From contig NZ_JABEDH010000001.1 of assembly GCF_029285175.1 (NCBI RefSeq), positions 1,302,001 through 1,366,000 of the forward strand: a DNA stretch of 64,000 nt. Reading direction: 5' to 3'. The DNA comes from Sulfitobacter sp. M05. GTDB lineage: Bacteria > Pseudomonadota > Alphaproteobacteria > Rhodobacterales > Rhodobacteraceae. A program made the translations under genes and the position numbers. A model generated the notes under the pieces. It worked only from the letters and a program-made list of their open reading frames with translations. It searched no databases and was not told the origin of the DNA. Numbering within the stretch: the stretch's first letter is position 1; every line of letters begins with the position of its first letter. Shown one piece after another: positions 1-8,960 of this stretch.

Positions 1-26
1 TCAAAACGGCCGATGCCCACCGTCAT

Positions 27-1031
27 ATGACACCCGGCACGATGCCAATTGCCGACCTGTTGTCCTTTGGTGCCCGCGCCGATGTTGTGCAGGCCGCCGA
101 ACATGCCCTGATCGACGGTAAACCCGCGAAAGGTGCGCCGATCCTGGCCGGCATCGAAGCGCTGGAACACGAGCTGGCGGATCATCCGAATTGCTATGTC
201 ATGGCCTGTATCGTGGCCCAGTCTCATATGGATATCGCATGGGCATGGCGCGGTGCCGGTTGGGACATCGAAGTGCCGGCCCGCAACCGCGCTGCCTTTA
301 CCGCTCATTTTGACCGCGCCGCTGACATCATGGCAGAATTCTGTCCGCAGTCCCTGAATTCCCCCCTGCTGGCCGCAACCTGTTGCGCCTTGCTGGGCGG
401 CATCGAGAACGCCAAACGGCGTGTCGCGGACAGCTATGAAACGTTGATCAACCTGAACCCCGCTAATCCGCGCCCAATGCGGGCGATGGGCAATCACCTG
501 TTGCCGCGCTGGTACGGCTCCTACCCCGAGCTAGAGCTGGAGGCCCGGCGGACCGCCGCGCGTACAGAACATATCTGGGGGGCCGGCGGTTATACTTGGG
601 TGCAGTTCGACGCCATTTCCTGTGATGATGACGCTTGCGCGAACCTTGATCTGGAGTTCTTCATTGAAGGGTTGCGCGATATTCTGACCCGCAAGCCGGA
701 TGCCTATACGGCAAACCTGCTGGCAGCATATTGCGCAAACTCTATCGGCCAGAGCTTTTCCGGCAACGACAAGGCCGACCTGATCCGCGCACAGATTTCC
801 GATTGTTCTCAGTGGATTGTGCGCGAACACCTGACTGAATTGCACCCAATGATCTGGGCCCATGCCGCCCGTGGGTTTGACAATAACCTGCGCATTCATT
901 CCCCCGGCCGATTTGCCGCTTCTGGTCGCGATGATGCCGTACGGCTGATCTCTTCGCTGTTCAGTTCTGAGATTGCTGCGGGCAAGCGGATCGTGTTCAC
1001 CGAAACCGGCCCCGTGGCAATGGAGTGCTGA
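27..1031 (+). CDS. Hypothetical protein, possibly 5'-truncated
   Basis: I do not recognise this 334-residue protein. It is largely alpha-helical and soluble, with no signal peptide or membrane segment. The middle part (about residues 90-170) is rich in Ala, Leu and Arg helices and includes an N-P-A-N-P turn, which resembles TPR-like helical repeats, but no family can be assigned. The first ATG in frame is at 27. The frame stays open to the left edge of the window, so the true start may lie outside. A short hairpin overlaps its stop codon, and the next gene (plsC) is 174 bp away, so it probably ends a transcription unit. Confidence 0.6.
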   Translation: MTPGTMPIADLLSFGARADVVQAAEHALIDGKPAKGAPILAGIEALEHELADHPNCYVMACIVAQSHMDIAWAWRGAGWDIEVPARNRAAFTAHFDRAADIMAEFCPQSLNSPLLAATCCALLGGIENAKRRVADSYETLINLNPANPRPMRAMGNHLLPRWYGSYPELELEARRTAARTEHIWGAGGYTWVQFDAISCDDDACANLDLEFFIEGLRDILTRKPDAYTANLLAAYCANSIGQSFSGNDKADLIRAQISDCSQWIVREHLTELHPMIWAHAARGFDNNLRIHSPGRFAASGRDDAVRLISSLFSSEIAAGKRIVFTETGPVAMEC

Positions 1032-1048
1032 AACCGCCCGGACGGTTT
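1031..1048 (+). terminator. Hairpin at the end of the first gene
   Basis: AAACCG (1031-1036) pairs with CGGTTT (1043-1048) around a 6-nt loop. It overlaps the stop codon, and the only T-run is inside the right arm, so it is a weak intrinsic-terminator candidate. Confidence 0.4.
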
Positions 1049-1205
1049 GCCAACCCGAATTAATGTTGCAACGCTACGTCATTTGACACATTAGTGACAG
1101 ACCGGCCCTGATGCCGGCACCTGTTTTGCGAATGTCATGACGCTGCCCTGCGCTCCTTTCATGGCCCCCCTGCTGTCCCTGACGGGGCACCCGTGATTGG
1201 ATGCC

Positions 1206-1985
1206 ATGCAACATTCCCCCCACGCACCTGCCCCGATTGATGGATTCGCCGCGCGCCTGATCAAGCGCAGCATGCTGGTCCTGCTTGGGCCGGCCTACTT
1301 TTTGTTTATTGCATTTGTCCCCTTGCTTTGCGCCCGCCGCAAAGGGTTTCGGGGCTGGTACTGGCGCAAGGTCAAACGGTCTTGTTCACATCTGTTGTGG
1401 CTGCTTGGCGTGCGGGCAGAAATGTCATCGCAGGATCAGGCCCGCCTTGCCACCGATGAAAACAGCATCATCGTGATCAACCACCGCAGCCATCTGGACG
1501 GATTCGCCCTGATGCATGTGGTTCCCGATGCCAAATGGTTCACTTTTGCCGCTAAGAAAGAGCTTTGCGATGCCAAGCTGCTCAGCACCGGTTTCAACGG
1601 TGCCGGCCTGGTGCCCATAGACCGCGCAAGCGGCTCTGTTGCGATGGAAACACTGACACAGGCGGTGCGCGAAATGCCCAGCCGCCGCTCTGTGGTGTTA
1701 TTCCCCGAAGGGACGCGCACCAAAGCCGAAAAACTGGGCGAATTCAAAGCCGGTGCCGTCCTTGTTGCCCGCGATACCGGGCGTAGCATCACCCCCATCG
1801 TCATCCACGACAGTGACGTTTTGCTGCCGCGTGGCAAATCCATCCCCGCCAGCGGCGTGATCCATATTGAGGTGTTGCCGCCGTTTGTCTGCGACCCGAC
1901 CGCAACAGTGGATGCGGACGTGACCCGCCTGCGCGACGCGATGGTGGCCGCATTTGATGCCCGACGGGCGAACCCGCAGCCATAA
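1206..1985 (+). CDS. plsC: 1-acyl-sn-glycerol-3-phosphate acyltransferase (PlsC family)
   Basis: The enzyme transfers an acyl chain to lysophosphatidic acid at the inner membrane, giving phosphatidic acid for phospholipid synthesis. The 259-residue product has a hydrophobic segment near residues 25-45. The acyltransferase catalytic motif NHRSHLD (HX4D, about residues 92-98) and the substrate-binding FPEGTR motif (about 162-167) are both visible. ATG at 1206 was preferred; an in-frame TTG at 1197 would add three residues, and neither has a strong ribosome-binding site. A TTGACA at 1083-1088 has no convincing -10 partner. Exact acyl specificity cannot be read from the sequence. Confidence 0.88.
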   Translation: MQHSPHAPAPIDGFAARLIKRSMLVLLGPAYFLFIAFVPLLCARRKGFRGWYWRKVKRSCSHLLWLLGVRAEMSSQDQARLATDENSIIVINHRSHLDGFALMHVVPDAKWFTFAAKKELCDAKLLSTGFNGAGLVPIDRASGSVAMETLTQAVREMPSRRSVVLFPEGTRTKAEKLGEFKAGAVLVARDTGRSITPIVIHDSDVLLPRGKSIPASGVIHIEVLPPFVCDPTATVDADVTRLRDAMVAAFDARRANPQP

Positions 1986-2092
1986 ATCCAACCACACAGG
2001 CGCAACCACGCCGCGATATCGCCCCCGCGCTCTTGCAGCACTCCGCCGGCTGTCCTAAGACCAAGCCAACACCAGCGCACACGAGGCCAGCC

Positions 2093-3601
2093 ATGCTTGA
2101 TCTGACATACGACACCCCGAAACCCCGCGTGATTGCAGGCGCCAAACATGATTGGGAACTTGTGATCGGTATGGAGGTCCACGCGCAGGTCTCGTCTAAT
2201 TCGAAACTGTTCTCCGGTGCCTCAACGCAATTTGGCGCGGAACCCAATAGCAACGTGGCCTTTGTCGACTCGGCCATGCCCGGCATGTTGCCCGTGATCA
2301 ACGAGTTCTGCATTGAACAGGCTGTGCGCACCGGCCTTGGTCTGAAGGCGCAAATCAACCTGAAATCCGCTTTTGACCGCAAGAACTATTTCTACCCTGA
2401 TCTGCCGCAAGGCTATCAGATTTCGCAGCTTTACGAACCCATTGTTGGCGAAGGCGAGGTTCTGGTGGAACTGGGGGACGGCACCGCCCGTCTGGTGCGC
2501 GTGGAACGCATCCACATGGAACAGGACGCGGGTAAATCAATCCACGATATGGACCCGAACATGTCTTTTGTGGATTTGAACCGCACCGGTGTCTGTCTCA
2601 TGGAGATTGTCAGCCGCCCCGACATTCGGGGCCCCGAAGAAGCCGCCGCCTATCTTGCCAAGCTGCGCCAGATCCTGCGTTATCTGGGCACCTGCAACGG
2701 CGACATGCAATCAGGTGCCATGCGCGCCGATGTAAACGTGTCAATCTGCCGTGTAGGCCAGTACGAAAAGTATCAGGAAACACAGGACTTTTCTCATCTC
2801 GGCACCCGTTGCGAGATCAAGAACATGAACTCCATGCGCTTTATCCAGCAGGCGATTGACGTCGAAGCTAAACGTCAGATCGCGATTGTTGAGGCAGGTG
2901 GCGAAGTCACGCAGGAAACCCGCCTGTTTGACCCTGACAAACAGGAAACCCGCTCCATGCGCTCCAAAGAAGAAGCGCATGATTACCGTTACTTCCCCGA
3001 TCCCGACCTGTTGCCATTGGAAATAGAACAGGCATGGGTCGATGATATCGCCGCCAAGCTACCCGAACTGCCGGACGCCAAGAAAGCGCGGTTTATCAAT
3101 GACTTTGGCCTGTCGGACTATGACGCTTCGGTTCTGACCGCCGACCTTGATAGTGCGGGCTATTTCGAAGCTGTCGCACAGGGGCGTGACGGAAAAATGG
3201 CCGCGAACTGGGTGATCAATGAACTGTTTGGCCGTCTGAAAAAAGATGAGAAAGACATCTCGGACAGCCCCGTCACGCCGGCTCAGCTGGGCGAAATTGT
3301 CGAACTGATCGGTTCAGACGCCATTTCAGGGAAGATCGCCAAGGAAGTCTTTGAAATCAGCTATACCACAGGCCGCGACCCTGCCGAGATCGTCGAGACC
3401 GAAGGCATGAAACAGGTTACCGATACCGGTGCCATCGAGGCCGCAGTGGACGAAATCATCGCTGCCAACCCCGATCAGGTGGCCAAGGCGCAGGCCAACC
3501 CGAAACTCGCAGGGTGGTTTGTCGGTCAGGTGATGAAAGCCACCGGCGGCAAGGCAAACCCGAAAGCGGTAAACCAGATCGTAGCGGCCAAGCTCAAGTA
3601 G
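2093..3601 (+). CDS. gatB: Aspartyl/glutamyl-tRNA(Asn/Gln) amidotransferase subunit B
   Basis: This is subunit B of the GatCAB complex, which converts misacylated Glu-tRNA(Gln) or Asp-tRNA(Asn) to the correct species in bacteria lacking the cognate synthetases. The 502-residue product starts at the ATG at 2093; the reading frame is open further upstream, but that part does not resemble GatB. The N-terminal cradle domain carries the family signature [10 protein letters not shown], and the C-terminal third is the helical GatB/YqeY tRNA-binding domain, also found in the YqeY protein at 62164-62622. gatA and gatC are not in the window. A perfect GC hairpin follows the stop codon immediately. Confidence 0.96.
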   Translation: MLDLTYDTPKPRVIAGAKHDWELVIGMEVHAQVSSNSKLFSGASTQFGAEPNSNVAFVDSAMPGMLPVINEFCIEQAVRTGLGLKAQINLKSAFDRKNYFYPDLPQGYQISQLYEPIVGEGEVLVELGDGTARLVRVERIHMEQDAGKSIHDMDPNMSFVDLNRTGVCLMEIVSRPDIRGPEEAAAYLAKLRQILRYLGTCNGDMQSGAMRADVNVSICRVGQYEKYQETQDFSHLGTRCEIKNMNSMRFIQQAIDVEAKRQIAIVEAGGEVTQETRLFDPDKQETRSMRSKEEAHDYRYFPDPDLLPLEIEQAWVDDIAAKLPELPDAKKARFINDFGLSDYDASVLTADLDSAGYFEAVAQGRDGKMAANWVINELFGRLKKDEKDISDSPVTPAQLGEIVELIGSDAISGKIAKEVFEISYTTGRDPAEIVETEGMKQVTDTGAIEAAVDEIIAANPDQVAKAQANPKLAGWFVGQVMKATGGKANPKAVNQIVAAKLK

Positions 3602-3619
3602 GGCGGGGTTTTCCCCGCC
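3602..3619 (+). terminator. GC hairpin directly after gatB
   Basis: GGCGGGG (3602-3608) and CCCCGCC (3613-3619) form a perfect 7-bp stem with a TTTT loop directly after the gatB stop codon. No T-tract follows, so termination may be partial or the stem may stabilise the mRNA 3' end. Confidence 0.4.
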
Positions 3620-3678
3620 GCCGCACGCCAGGATATGAAAAATGCGGGGCCATCCCTGCCCTACGGAAAGCCAGTTCC

Positions 3679-4158
3679 ATGAATGCCCCCTTCCGCTCAA
3701 ACCTGATGACGGTGAAACCCGAATGGATAGACTTTAACGGTCATTTGAACATGGCTTACTATAACGTCCTGTTTGACCAGTCGATCGATCAACTCTATCC
3801 GCAACTCGGCTTTGGCTATGATTATGTAAAGGCGACCGGCTGTACCACCTATGTGGCTGAATTCCATGTCTGTTACCTGCGCGAATTGCATGAAGGAAAC
3901 GAAGTTTACGCCACCTTCCATTTGGTAGATTTCGACGAAAAGCGTTTTCATAGCTATAGCGAGCTTTATCACAAGGACGGCTGGCTGGCCGCCACTGCCG
4001 AGGGGTTGACCCTGCATGTCGATCAGTCCGGCCCCAAGGTTGCGCCAATGCCCCAGTCCATTCAGGATGAAATGGCCGCCTACCAAGCGCGACAGACAAC
4101 CCCGGTTGACCCGTCCCGCATTGGCCGCCAGATTTCGCTGACCCGCAAACCGGGCTGA
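3679..4158 (+). CDS. Acyl-CoA thioesterase, hotdog fold
   Basis: This is a 159-residue single hotdog-domain protein of the 4-hydroxybenzoyl-CoA thioesterase group. The N-terminal motif D-F-N-G-H-L-N-M-A-Y-Y is the catalytic loop and helix start typical of these enzymes, with Asp as the expected catalytic residue. It should hydrolyse a CoA thioester in the cytoplasm; the substrate is unknown. Similar domains are fused to carnitine dehydrogenase in some proteobacteria, but no carnitine gene is nearby. The ATG at 3679 gives the normal family length; the longer open frame from 3514 overlaps gatB and is rejected. Confidence 0.82.
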   Translation: MNAPFRSNLMTVKPEWIDFNGHLNMAYYNVLFDQSIDQLYPQLGFGYDYVKATGCTTYVAEFHVCYLRELHEGNEVYATFHLVDFDEKRFHSYSELYHKDGWLAATAEGLTLHVDQSGPKVAPMPQSIQDEMAAYQARQTTPVDPSRIGRQISLTRKPG

Positions 4159-4165
4159 CGCCGCG

Positions 4166-4188
4166 CCCGCCCGCGTCGGATGGGCGGG
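4166..4188 (+). terminator. GC-rich hairpin after the thioesterase gene
   Basis: CCCGCCC (4166-4172) and GGGCGGG (4182-4188) form a perfect 7-bp stem with a 9-nt loop just after the thioesterase stop. There is no T-tract, so this is only a candidate terminator. Confidence 0.35.
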
Positions 4189-4283
4189 GACATCACGGCG
4201 GATTTTCTCATCTGCCTGCCTTGGCCCGTTCCCTTTCCTACCACCATGGGCTAAACCGCTTTGACCCAAATCAGAGACATCCA

Positions 4284-4796
4284 ATGCCCCGTTTTGAATA
4301 TAAAGTTGTCCCCGCCCCGCAAAAAGGCCTGAAAGCCAAAGGCATCAAAGGTGCCGAAGCACGTTTCTCCCATGCGCTTGAGGAACTGATGAATGGTCTG
4401 GCGGGGGATGGCTGGGAATACCAGCGCGCCGAAACCCTGCCCAGCATCGAACGCGCCGGACTGACCTCAACCACCACCGAGTGGCGTAATGTGCTGGTGT
4501 TCCGCCGACTGCGTGAAAACGACACAGCAGCCTTCGCGCCGGAATTGCTGCCCCCACCACCCACCGAGATGGAGGTCGACGCCGCGGAAACGGCACCGCA
4601 TATATCCGAAACTAGCGATACCCCCAAAGCCTCACCAGTTGTTGCCTCCCCGACCGTAGGACCAGCCCCCACCGCAGCAGCAGATGCCGCGCCAGCCTGG
4701 GACAACGGCGTAGAAGACACCGCCGATGTTGCAGGTGTCGGCTCGACACTTGAAACTCTCGCCGCAGCACGTAAATCAGCAAAAACAGATGGTTAA
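4284..4796 (+). CDS. DUF4177 domain-containing protein
   Basis: The first ~75 residues (FEYKVVPAP..., then G-D-G-W-E-Y and a final LVFRR strand) match the small alpha/beta DUF4177 domain of unknown function. The remaining ~95 residues are a low-complexity tail rich in Ala, Pro, Thr and Glu, probably disordered. The ATG at 4284 was chosen because the recognisable domain begins there. The gene is convergent with the BolA-family gene, their stop codons being only about 10 bp apart. Confidence 0.72.
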   Translation: MPRFEYKVVPAPQKGLKAKGIKGAEARFSHALEELMNGLAGDGWEYQRAETLPSIERAGLTSTTTEWRNVLVFRRLRENDTAAFAPELLPPPPTEMEVDAAETAPHISETSDTPKASPVVASPTVGPAPTAAADAAPAWDNGVEDTADVAGVGSTLETLAAARKSAKTDG

Positions 4797-4805
4797 TGCA
4801 GGGTC

Positions 4806-5063
4806 CTAAACATCCAGATCCAGCGCCAGAGCGTGAATTCGCCCCATCAGCTCGGGACCAATTGCCCCATGCACGGCCCTGTGGCGGGCAATTCGCGACA
4901 TGCCGTTGAATGCCTCTGACCTGATCCGCACGTTAAAATGGCTCTCGCCACCCTCTTGAAATCCGGCGTGTCCACGATGACTTTCACTGTCATCCACCAC
5001 GTCCAACTCCCGCGGCGACAGCGCCGCTTGCAACCGCGCTTCAATCTCTTGCGTTTTCGACAT
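4806..5063 (-). CDS. BolA family protein
   Basis: The 85-residue product shows the BolA class II KH-like fold. The conserved S-E-S-H-R-G-H motif is at residues 26-32, followed by E-S-H-F-N-V-R-I and the F-N-G-M-S-R...R-H-R-A-V helix. Family members act with monothiol glutaredoxins in iron-sulfur cluster handling or as envelope regulators. The start at 5063 gives the normal length. It is divergent from the DnaJ-domain gene (77 bp between starts), a pairing I recall in Rhodobacterales ahead of cobST. Confidence 0.9.
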   Translation of the reverse strand: MSKTQEIEARLQAALSPRELDVVDDSESHRGHAGFQEGGESHFNVRIRSEAFNGMSRIARHRAVHGAIGPELMGRIHALALDLDV

Positions 5064-5140
5064 GTTTTTTCGCTTTGCCCCCTTCAATATCGCCCCACAG
5101 CCTCTAGACTGACCAGCCTGAGTCGGAAAGGTCCATCCCC

Positions 5141-5767
5141 ATGAGCAAATCAGATCCCTTCGGTTTCGACATGTCCGTGTCGACCTCCAAAAAGAAAAAC
5201 CCACGGGGCCGCCGTGGCATGTCGGGCGCATCGGAAACCTCGACACGGGTATGCGACCACGATGGTTGCGAAGAGGCTGGCAAGTTCCGCGCGCCCAAGG
5301 CCCCTGACGTGTTGGACGATTACTTCTGGTTCTGTCAGCAGCACGTGCGTGAATATAACCTCAAATGGAACTTCTTTGACGGGACAACCGAAGCCGAAAT
5401 GAACGCCCAGCAATCCGAGGATAAGGTCTGGGAACGCAAGACCAAACCGATTGGCGATCCAGAAGCCCGCGCATGGGCGCGCCTGGGCATTGAGGACCCG
5501 CATCAGGTCTTGGGCAAGAACGCCACGCAGAACCCCGGCAAAGGGGCCCAGTCAGGCCGCCGCCTGCCGCCCACCGAGCGTCGCGCCGTGGAGATTCTGG
5601 AGGTCAAGGACAACATGACCAAGCCGGAAATCCGCAAGGCCTATAAGGTACTGATCAAGGTCCTGCACCCCGACATGAATGGCGGTGACCGCAGTCAGGA
5701 AGATCAGTTGCAGCAGGTGATGTGGGCATGGGACCAGATCAAGGGCAGCCGCAGCTTCAAGGATTGA
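5141..5767 (+). CDS. DnaJ (J-domain) co-chaperone with an N-terminal Cys/His motif
   Basis: This 208-residue protein has a J-domain at its C-terminus (about residues 147-205) with the Hsp70-stimulating HPD tripeptide at 176-178. The N-terminal part is basic and contains C-x4-C (38/43), then C-Q-Q-H (65-68), a spacing that could bind zinc. A C-terminal J-domain with this N-terminal region differs from the classic DnaJ layout and suggests a dedicated co-chaperone. It lies upstream of cobS, but a TPR gene intervenes here. A role in cobaltochelatase assembly is conceivable but unproven. Confidence 0.85.
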   Translation: MSKSDPFGFDMSVSTSKKKNPRGRRGMSGASETSTRVCDHDGCEEAGKFRAPKAPDVLDDYFWFCQQHVREYNLKWNFFDGTTEAEMNAQQSEDKVWERKTKPIGDPEARAWARLGIEDPHQVLGKNATQNPGKGAQSGRRLPPTERRAVEILEVKDNMTKPEIRKAYKVLIKVLHPDMNGGDRSQEDQLQQVMWAWDQIKGSRSFKD

Positions 5768-5804
5768 ACGCTTGGCCTCACCCCGCCAAGGCAAGGAGGC
5801 CAAT

Positions 5805-7457
5805 ATGGACTATCCCTATGATTTAGGACGCTATTCCCGCAAGATCACAACCAAAAGTGCCGAGGCGCAGCGTTGGTTTGATCGGGGGCTGAACTGGATT
5901 TACGGGTTCAACCACAAAGAAGCGATTGCCTGTTTCGAACGGGCAGCCGCGGCAGACCCGAGTTGCGCCATGGCCTATTGGGGCCATGCCTATGCGGCAG
6001 GCCCCAACTATAACATGCCTTGGGTTCTGTATGACTCTAAAGGTCGCGCTGAAGCTCTGAACGAGGCCTATACAGCGACCCGCAAGGCCCTTGTGCATAT
6101 CGCCCACATGAGCGCCCCTGAAAAAGCGCTGATTAACACGTTGATCCATCGCTATCCGCAACGCGCGCCGATTGACGATATGGCCCCGTGGGATCACGCC
6201 TTTGCCGAAGCGATGCGCGCGGTGCAGGCTGAATTTCCCGACGATGCAGATATCGCCGCGATTCATGTTGATGCGCTGATGAACCTGACGCCGTGGAATA
6301 TGTGGGACCTGCCCACTGGCGCTGTTGCCAAAGGGGCCGCCACAGTCGAGGCACGTACCGTGCTTGAACGCCAGATGACCTTGCCCGATGGTATGGCCCA
6401 CCCCGGAATTCTGCATCTCTATGTGCATCTGATGGAAATGTCGCCAATGCCCGAACAAGCGCTGAAGGCCAGTGATGTCCTGCGCACCTTGCTGCCGGAT
6501 GCCGGCCATATCGTGCATATGCCCAGCCATATTGACGTGCTGTGCGGCCATTACGAAAACGTGGTGCGCTGGAACGAGAAGGCGGTTGAGGCTGATCTGA
6601 AGTATTACGAGGCCGAGGGCGCGTTCAACATCTATACCGGATACCGGCAGCACAATTATCATTTTGTGATCTACGGGGCCTTGTTCCTTGGGCAATACGA
6701 ACCTGCCATTCGGGCGGTACGCGGCATGGACGCCACCACGCCAGAGGCGCTTTTGAACATCCAGTCGCCGCCAATGGCCGACTTTTTCGAGGCCTATCTG
6801 AGCATGGAACCCCATGTGATGATCCGGTTCGGCATGTGGGAAGATATCCTGAAACTGGCCCTACCCGATGACGTCGAAACCCGCTGTACCAAGGTTGCGA
6901 TGATCGAGTACGCCAAGGCGTTGGCCCTGTCCGCCCTTGGCCGCGTGCCAGAGGCCGAAGCGCAATACGAGGTGTTCACCGCTGCCAAGACCCGCGTGCC
7001 GGACACCCGATTGCTGCATAATGTGCGGGCCGTGGATCTGTTACAGATTGCCACAGCCATGCTGGACGGAGAGTTGGCTTATCGCAAAGGGGCTTATGAT
7101 TATGCCTTCCAGCGCCTGCGGGATGCGGTCGCGCTGGATGATGCCCTGCCCTATGATGAACCCTGGGGCTGGATGCAGCCGACGCGCCATGCACTGGGGG
7201 CGCTCTTGTTCGAGCAGGGCCATTTTGCGGAGGCAGAACAGGTCTTTCGTCAGGACCTCGGGTTGGCCGAGGGTCTCCCCCGCGCCTGTCAACATCCAGA
7301 TAACGTCTGGGCGCTGCGCGGGCTGTATGACTGTTTGCTGGCGCAAGGAAAAACCGGCGAGACCGCCCACTTAAAGCTGCGCCTTGATCTGGCGACAGCC
7401 CGCGCCGACCGTCCTGTTAAAGCGGCCTGCGGCTGCGCACAGGCCGCCATGTCGTAA
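5805..7457 (+). CDS. Large tetratricopeptide-repeat (TPR) protein
   Basis: The product is 550 residues, built of helical repeats. A clear TPR-like unit sits near the N-terminus (W-F-D-R-G-L-N-W...A-C-F-E-R-A-A-A-A-D-P). Several later segments have the A...Y...G pattern. No signal peptide or enzyme motif is visible. The ATG at 5805 follows an excellent AAGGAGG (5793-5799), so the in-frame upstream start at 5772 is rejected. Two H-x-P/M-P-S-H stretches in the middle are well defined and could bind a ligand or metal. It lies between the DnaJ-domain gene and cobS on the same strand. Function unknown. Confidence 0.75.
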   Translation: MDYPYDLGRYSRKITTKSAEAQRWFDRGLNWIYGFNHKEAIACFERAAAADPSCAMAYWGHAYAAGPNYNMPWVLYDSKGRAEALNEAYTATRKALVHIAHMSAPEKALINTLIHRYPQRAPIDDMAPWDHAFAEAMRAVQAEFPDDADIAAIHVDALMNLTPWNMWDLPTGAVAKGAATVEARTVLERQMTLPDGMAHPGILHLYVHLMEMSPMPEQALKASDVLRTLLPDAGHIVHMPSHIDVLCGHYENVVRWNEKAVEADLKYYEAEGAFNIYTGYRQHNYHFVIYGALFLGQYEPAIRAVRGMDATTPEALLNIQSPPMADFFEAYLSMEPHVMIRFGMWEDILKLALPDDVETRCTKVAMIEYAKALALSALGRVPEAEAQYEVFTAAKTRVPDTRLLHNVRAVDLLQIATAMLDGELAYRKGAYDYAFQRLRDAVALDDALPYDEPWGWMQPTRHALGALLFEQGHFAEAEQVFRQDLGLAEGLPRACQHPDNVWALRGLYDCLLAQGKTGETAHLKLRLDLATARADRPVKAACGCAQAAMS

Positions 7458-7474
7458 CGTTCGATCCGCAATCT

Positions 7475-7502
7475 GGCCTCACGGGGAATAAACCCTTAGG
7501 CC
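7475..7502 (+). terminator. Hairpin between the TPR gene and cobS
   Basis: GGCCT (7475-7479) pairs with AGGCC (7498-7502), with an inner GGG/CCC. The stem is interrupted and no T-run follows. It may separate the TPR gene from the cobS-cobT unit. Confidence 0.3.
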
Positions 7503-7586
7503 AACCCTTGCAGCTACCCCGGATATGTTGCACCAATTGCCCGAACACATCTTCCCTTGGGGAAGTACCGATGAAAGGACGACCTC

Positions 7587-8573
7587 ATGGCCGACGGCAC
7601 GCTGGATCTCGACGCAAAACCAACACAAGACATCAGCGTCCGCGACGTTTTTGGCATTGATACCGATATGGTCGTCAAAGGCTTTGCAGACCGCACCGAC
7701 CGGGTGCCGGAACTGGACAGCACCTATAAATTTGACCCTGATACGACACTGGCGATCCTTGCAGGCTTTGGCCACAACCGCCGCGTCATGGTTCAGGGCT
7801 ACCACGGCACCGGTAAATCGACCCACATCGAACAGGTGGCAAGCCGCCTGAACTGGCCCTGCGTGCGGGTCAACCTCGACAGCCACATTTCCCGTATCGA
7901 CCTGATCGGCAAGGATGCGATCAAGTTGAAAGACGGTGTGCAAGTCACTGAATTCCAAGAGGGTATTTTGCCCTGGGCCCTGCGCAACCCGACAGCAATT
8001 GTGTTCGACGAATATGATGCGGGCCGCGCGGATGTGATGTTCGTGATCCAGCGCGTTCTGGAAGTCGACGGCAAGCTGACCCTGTTGGACCAGAACAAGG
8101 TGATCGAGCCACACCCCCAATTCCGCATTTTCGCCACCGCGAACACGGTCGGTCTGGGCGACACAACCGGTCTTTATCACGGCACACAACAGATCAACCA
8201 AGGCCAGATGGACCGCTGGTCACTGGTCGCGACGCTGAACTATCTGTCGATTGACGCGGAAACCGCCATCGTTCTGTCCAAGAACCCGCATTACAATACC
8301 GAGGCGGGCCGCAAGACCGTCAAGCAGATGGTGACCGTTGCCGACCTGACGCGCACGGCCTTTATGAACGGTGAACTATCCACGGTAATGTCACCGCGGA
8401 CCGTCATCGCATGGGCGCAGAACGCCGAGATTTTCCGCAACGTCGGCTATGCCTTCCGCCTGTCCTTCCTGAACAAATGTGACGAACTGGAGCGCCAGAC
8501 CGTTGCAGAGTTCTATCAGCGTTTGTTTGACGAGGAATTGCCGGAGTCAGCGGCGAGTGTGAGCTTGGGGTGA
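7587..8573 (+). CDS. cobS: Cobaltochelatase AAA+ ATPase subunit CobS
   Basis: CobS is the AAA+ ATPase of the aerobic cobaltochelatase (CobNST), which inserts Co2+ into hydrogenobyrinic acid a,c-diamide. The 328-residue protein has the CobS N-terminal extension, a Walker [10 protein letters not shown] at 71-79, a Walker B IVFDEYD around 138-144, and a sensor-1 region F-A-T-A-N-T. CobS hexamers pair with CobT in a chaperone-like complex resembling magnesium chelatase BchI/BchD. cobT follows but is separated by a small GIY-YIG gene. No cobalamin riboswitch was recognised upstream. Confidence 0.96.
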   Translation: MADGTLDLDAKPTQDISVRDVFGIDTDMVVKGFADRTDRVPELDSTYKFDPDTTLAILAGFGHNRRVMVQGYHGTGKSTHIEQVASRLNWPCVRVNLDSHISRIDLIGKDAIKLKDGVQVTEFQEGILPWALRNPTAIVFDEYDAGRADVMFVIQRVLEVDGKLTLLDQNKVIEPHPQFRIFATANTVGLGDTTGLYHGTQQINQGQMDRWSLVATLNYLSIDAETAIVLSKNPHYNTEAGRKTVKQMVTVADLTRTAFMNGELSTVMSPRTVIAWAQNAEIFRNVGYAFRLSFLNKCDELERQTVAEFYQRLFDEELPESAASVSLG

Positions 8574-8576
8574 TCC

Positions 8577-8960
8577 TTGGATTTCGAGGAAATTCGGAAA
8601 ATTTCAAACATCGAGCTAACGCTAGAAAAAGCAAAGTTGTTAGAGGTCGCTAAACCGCCGTATTCATCCGGTGTTTACGCGCTTTTTTTTGAAAGCCAGA
8701 GGGTTTACGTTGGTGTTGCGCGTGGGAAAAAGGGCCTGAGAAATAGAAAGCGCAACTATGTTGGCGGCGACGAAAGGCATACGACCCATAGGCAATTTAT
8801 TCAGCGGTTTCCTGAAAAGTCGGAACGTACTGCTTTCATATTGAAAAATGTATCAATGGCTTGGTTCGAGATAGAAACCGCCCAGCTTGCCGAGGAAACA
8901 GAAGTTAGGCTGATCTCCTTACTAAAGCCTGCGTGGAACCGAATAGGGAAGAAAGACTGA
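8577..8960 (+). CDS. GIY-YIG nuclease-like protein inserted between cobS and cobT
   Basis: The 127-residue product has a GIY-YIG-type core: S-G-V-Y-A-L-F-F then V-Y-V-G-V-A-R-G, an Arg-rich helix (L-R-N-R-K-R-N-Y) and a late [15 protein letters not shown] helix supplying the usual catalytic Glu and P-x-W-N end. The start is an unusual TTG at 8577, 3 bp after the cobS stop, with no strong ribosome-binding site. Its TGA overlaps the cobT ATG (TGATG), so it is translationally coupled to cobT. Codon use and base composition are clearly more AT-rich than cobS and cobT, suggesting horizontal transfer. Nuclease activity is inferred only. Confidence 0.7.
   Translation: MDFEEIRKISNIELTLEKAKLLEVAKPPYSSGVYALFFESQRVYVGVARGKKGLRNRKRNYVGGDERHTTHRQFIQRFPEKSERTAFILKNVSMAWFEIETAQLAEETEVRLISLLKPAWNRIGKKD

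Noticed and set aside
7458..7586. Cobalamin riboswitch upstream of cobS
   Set aside because: No B12-box (GCCACTG-type) signature or large leader; only a short interrupted hairpin.
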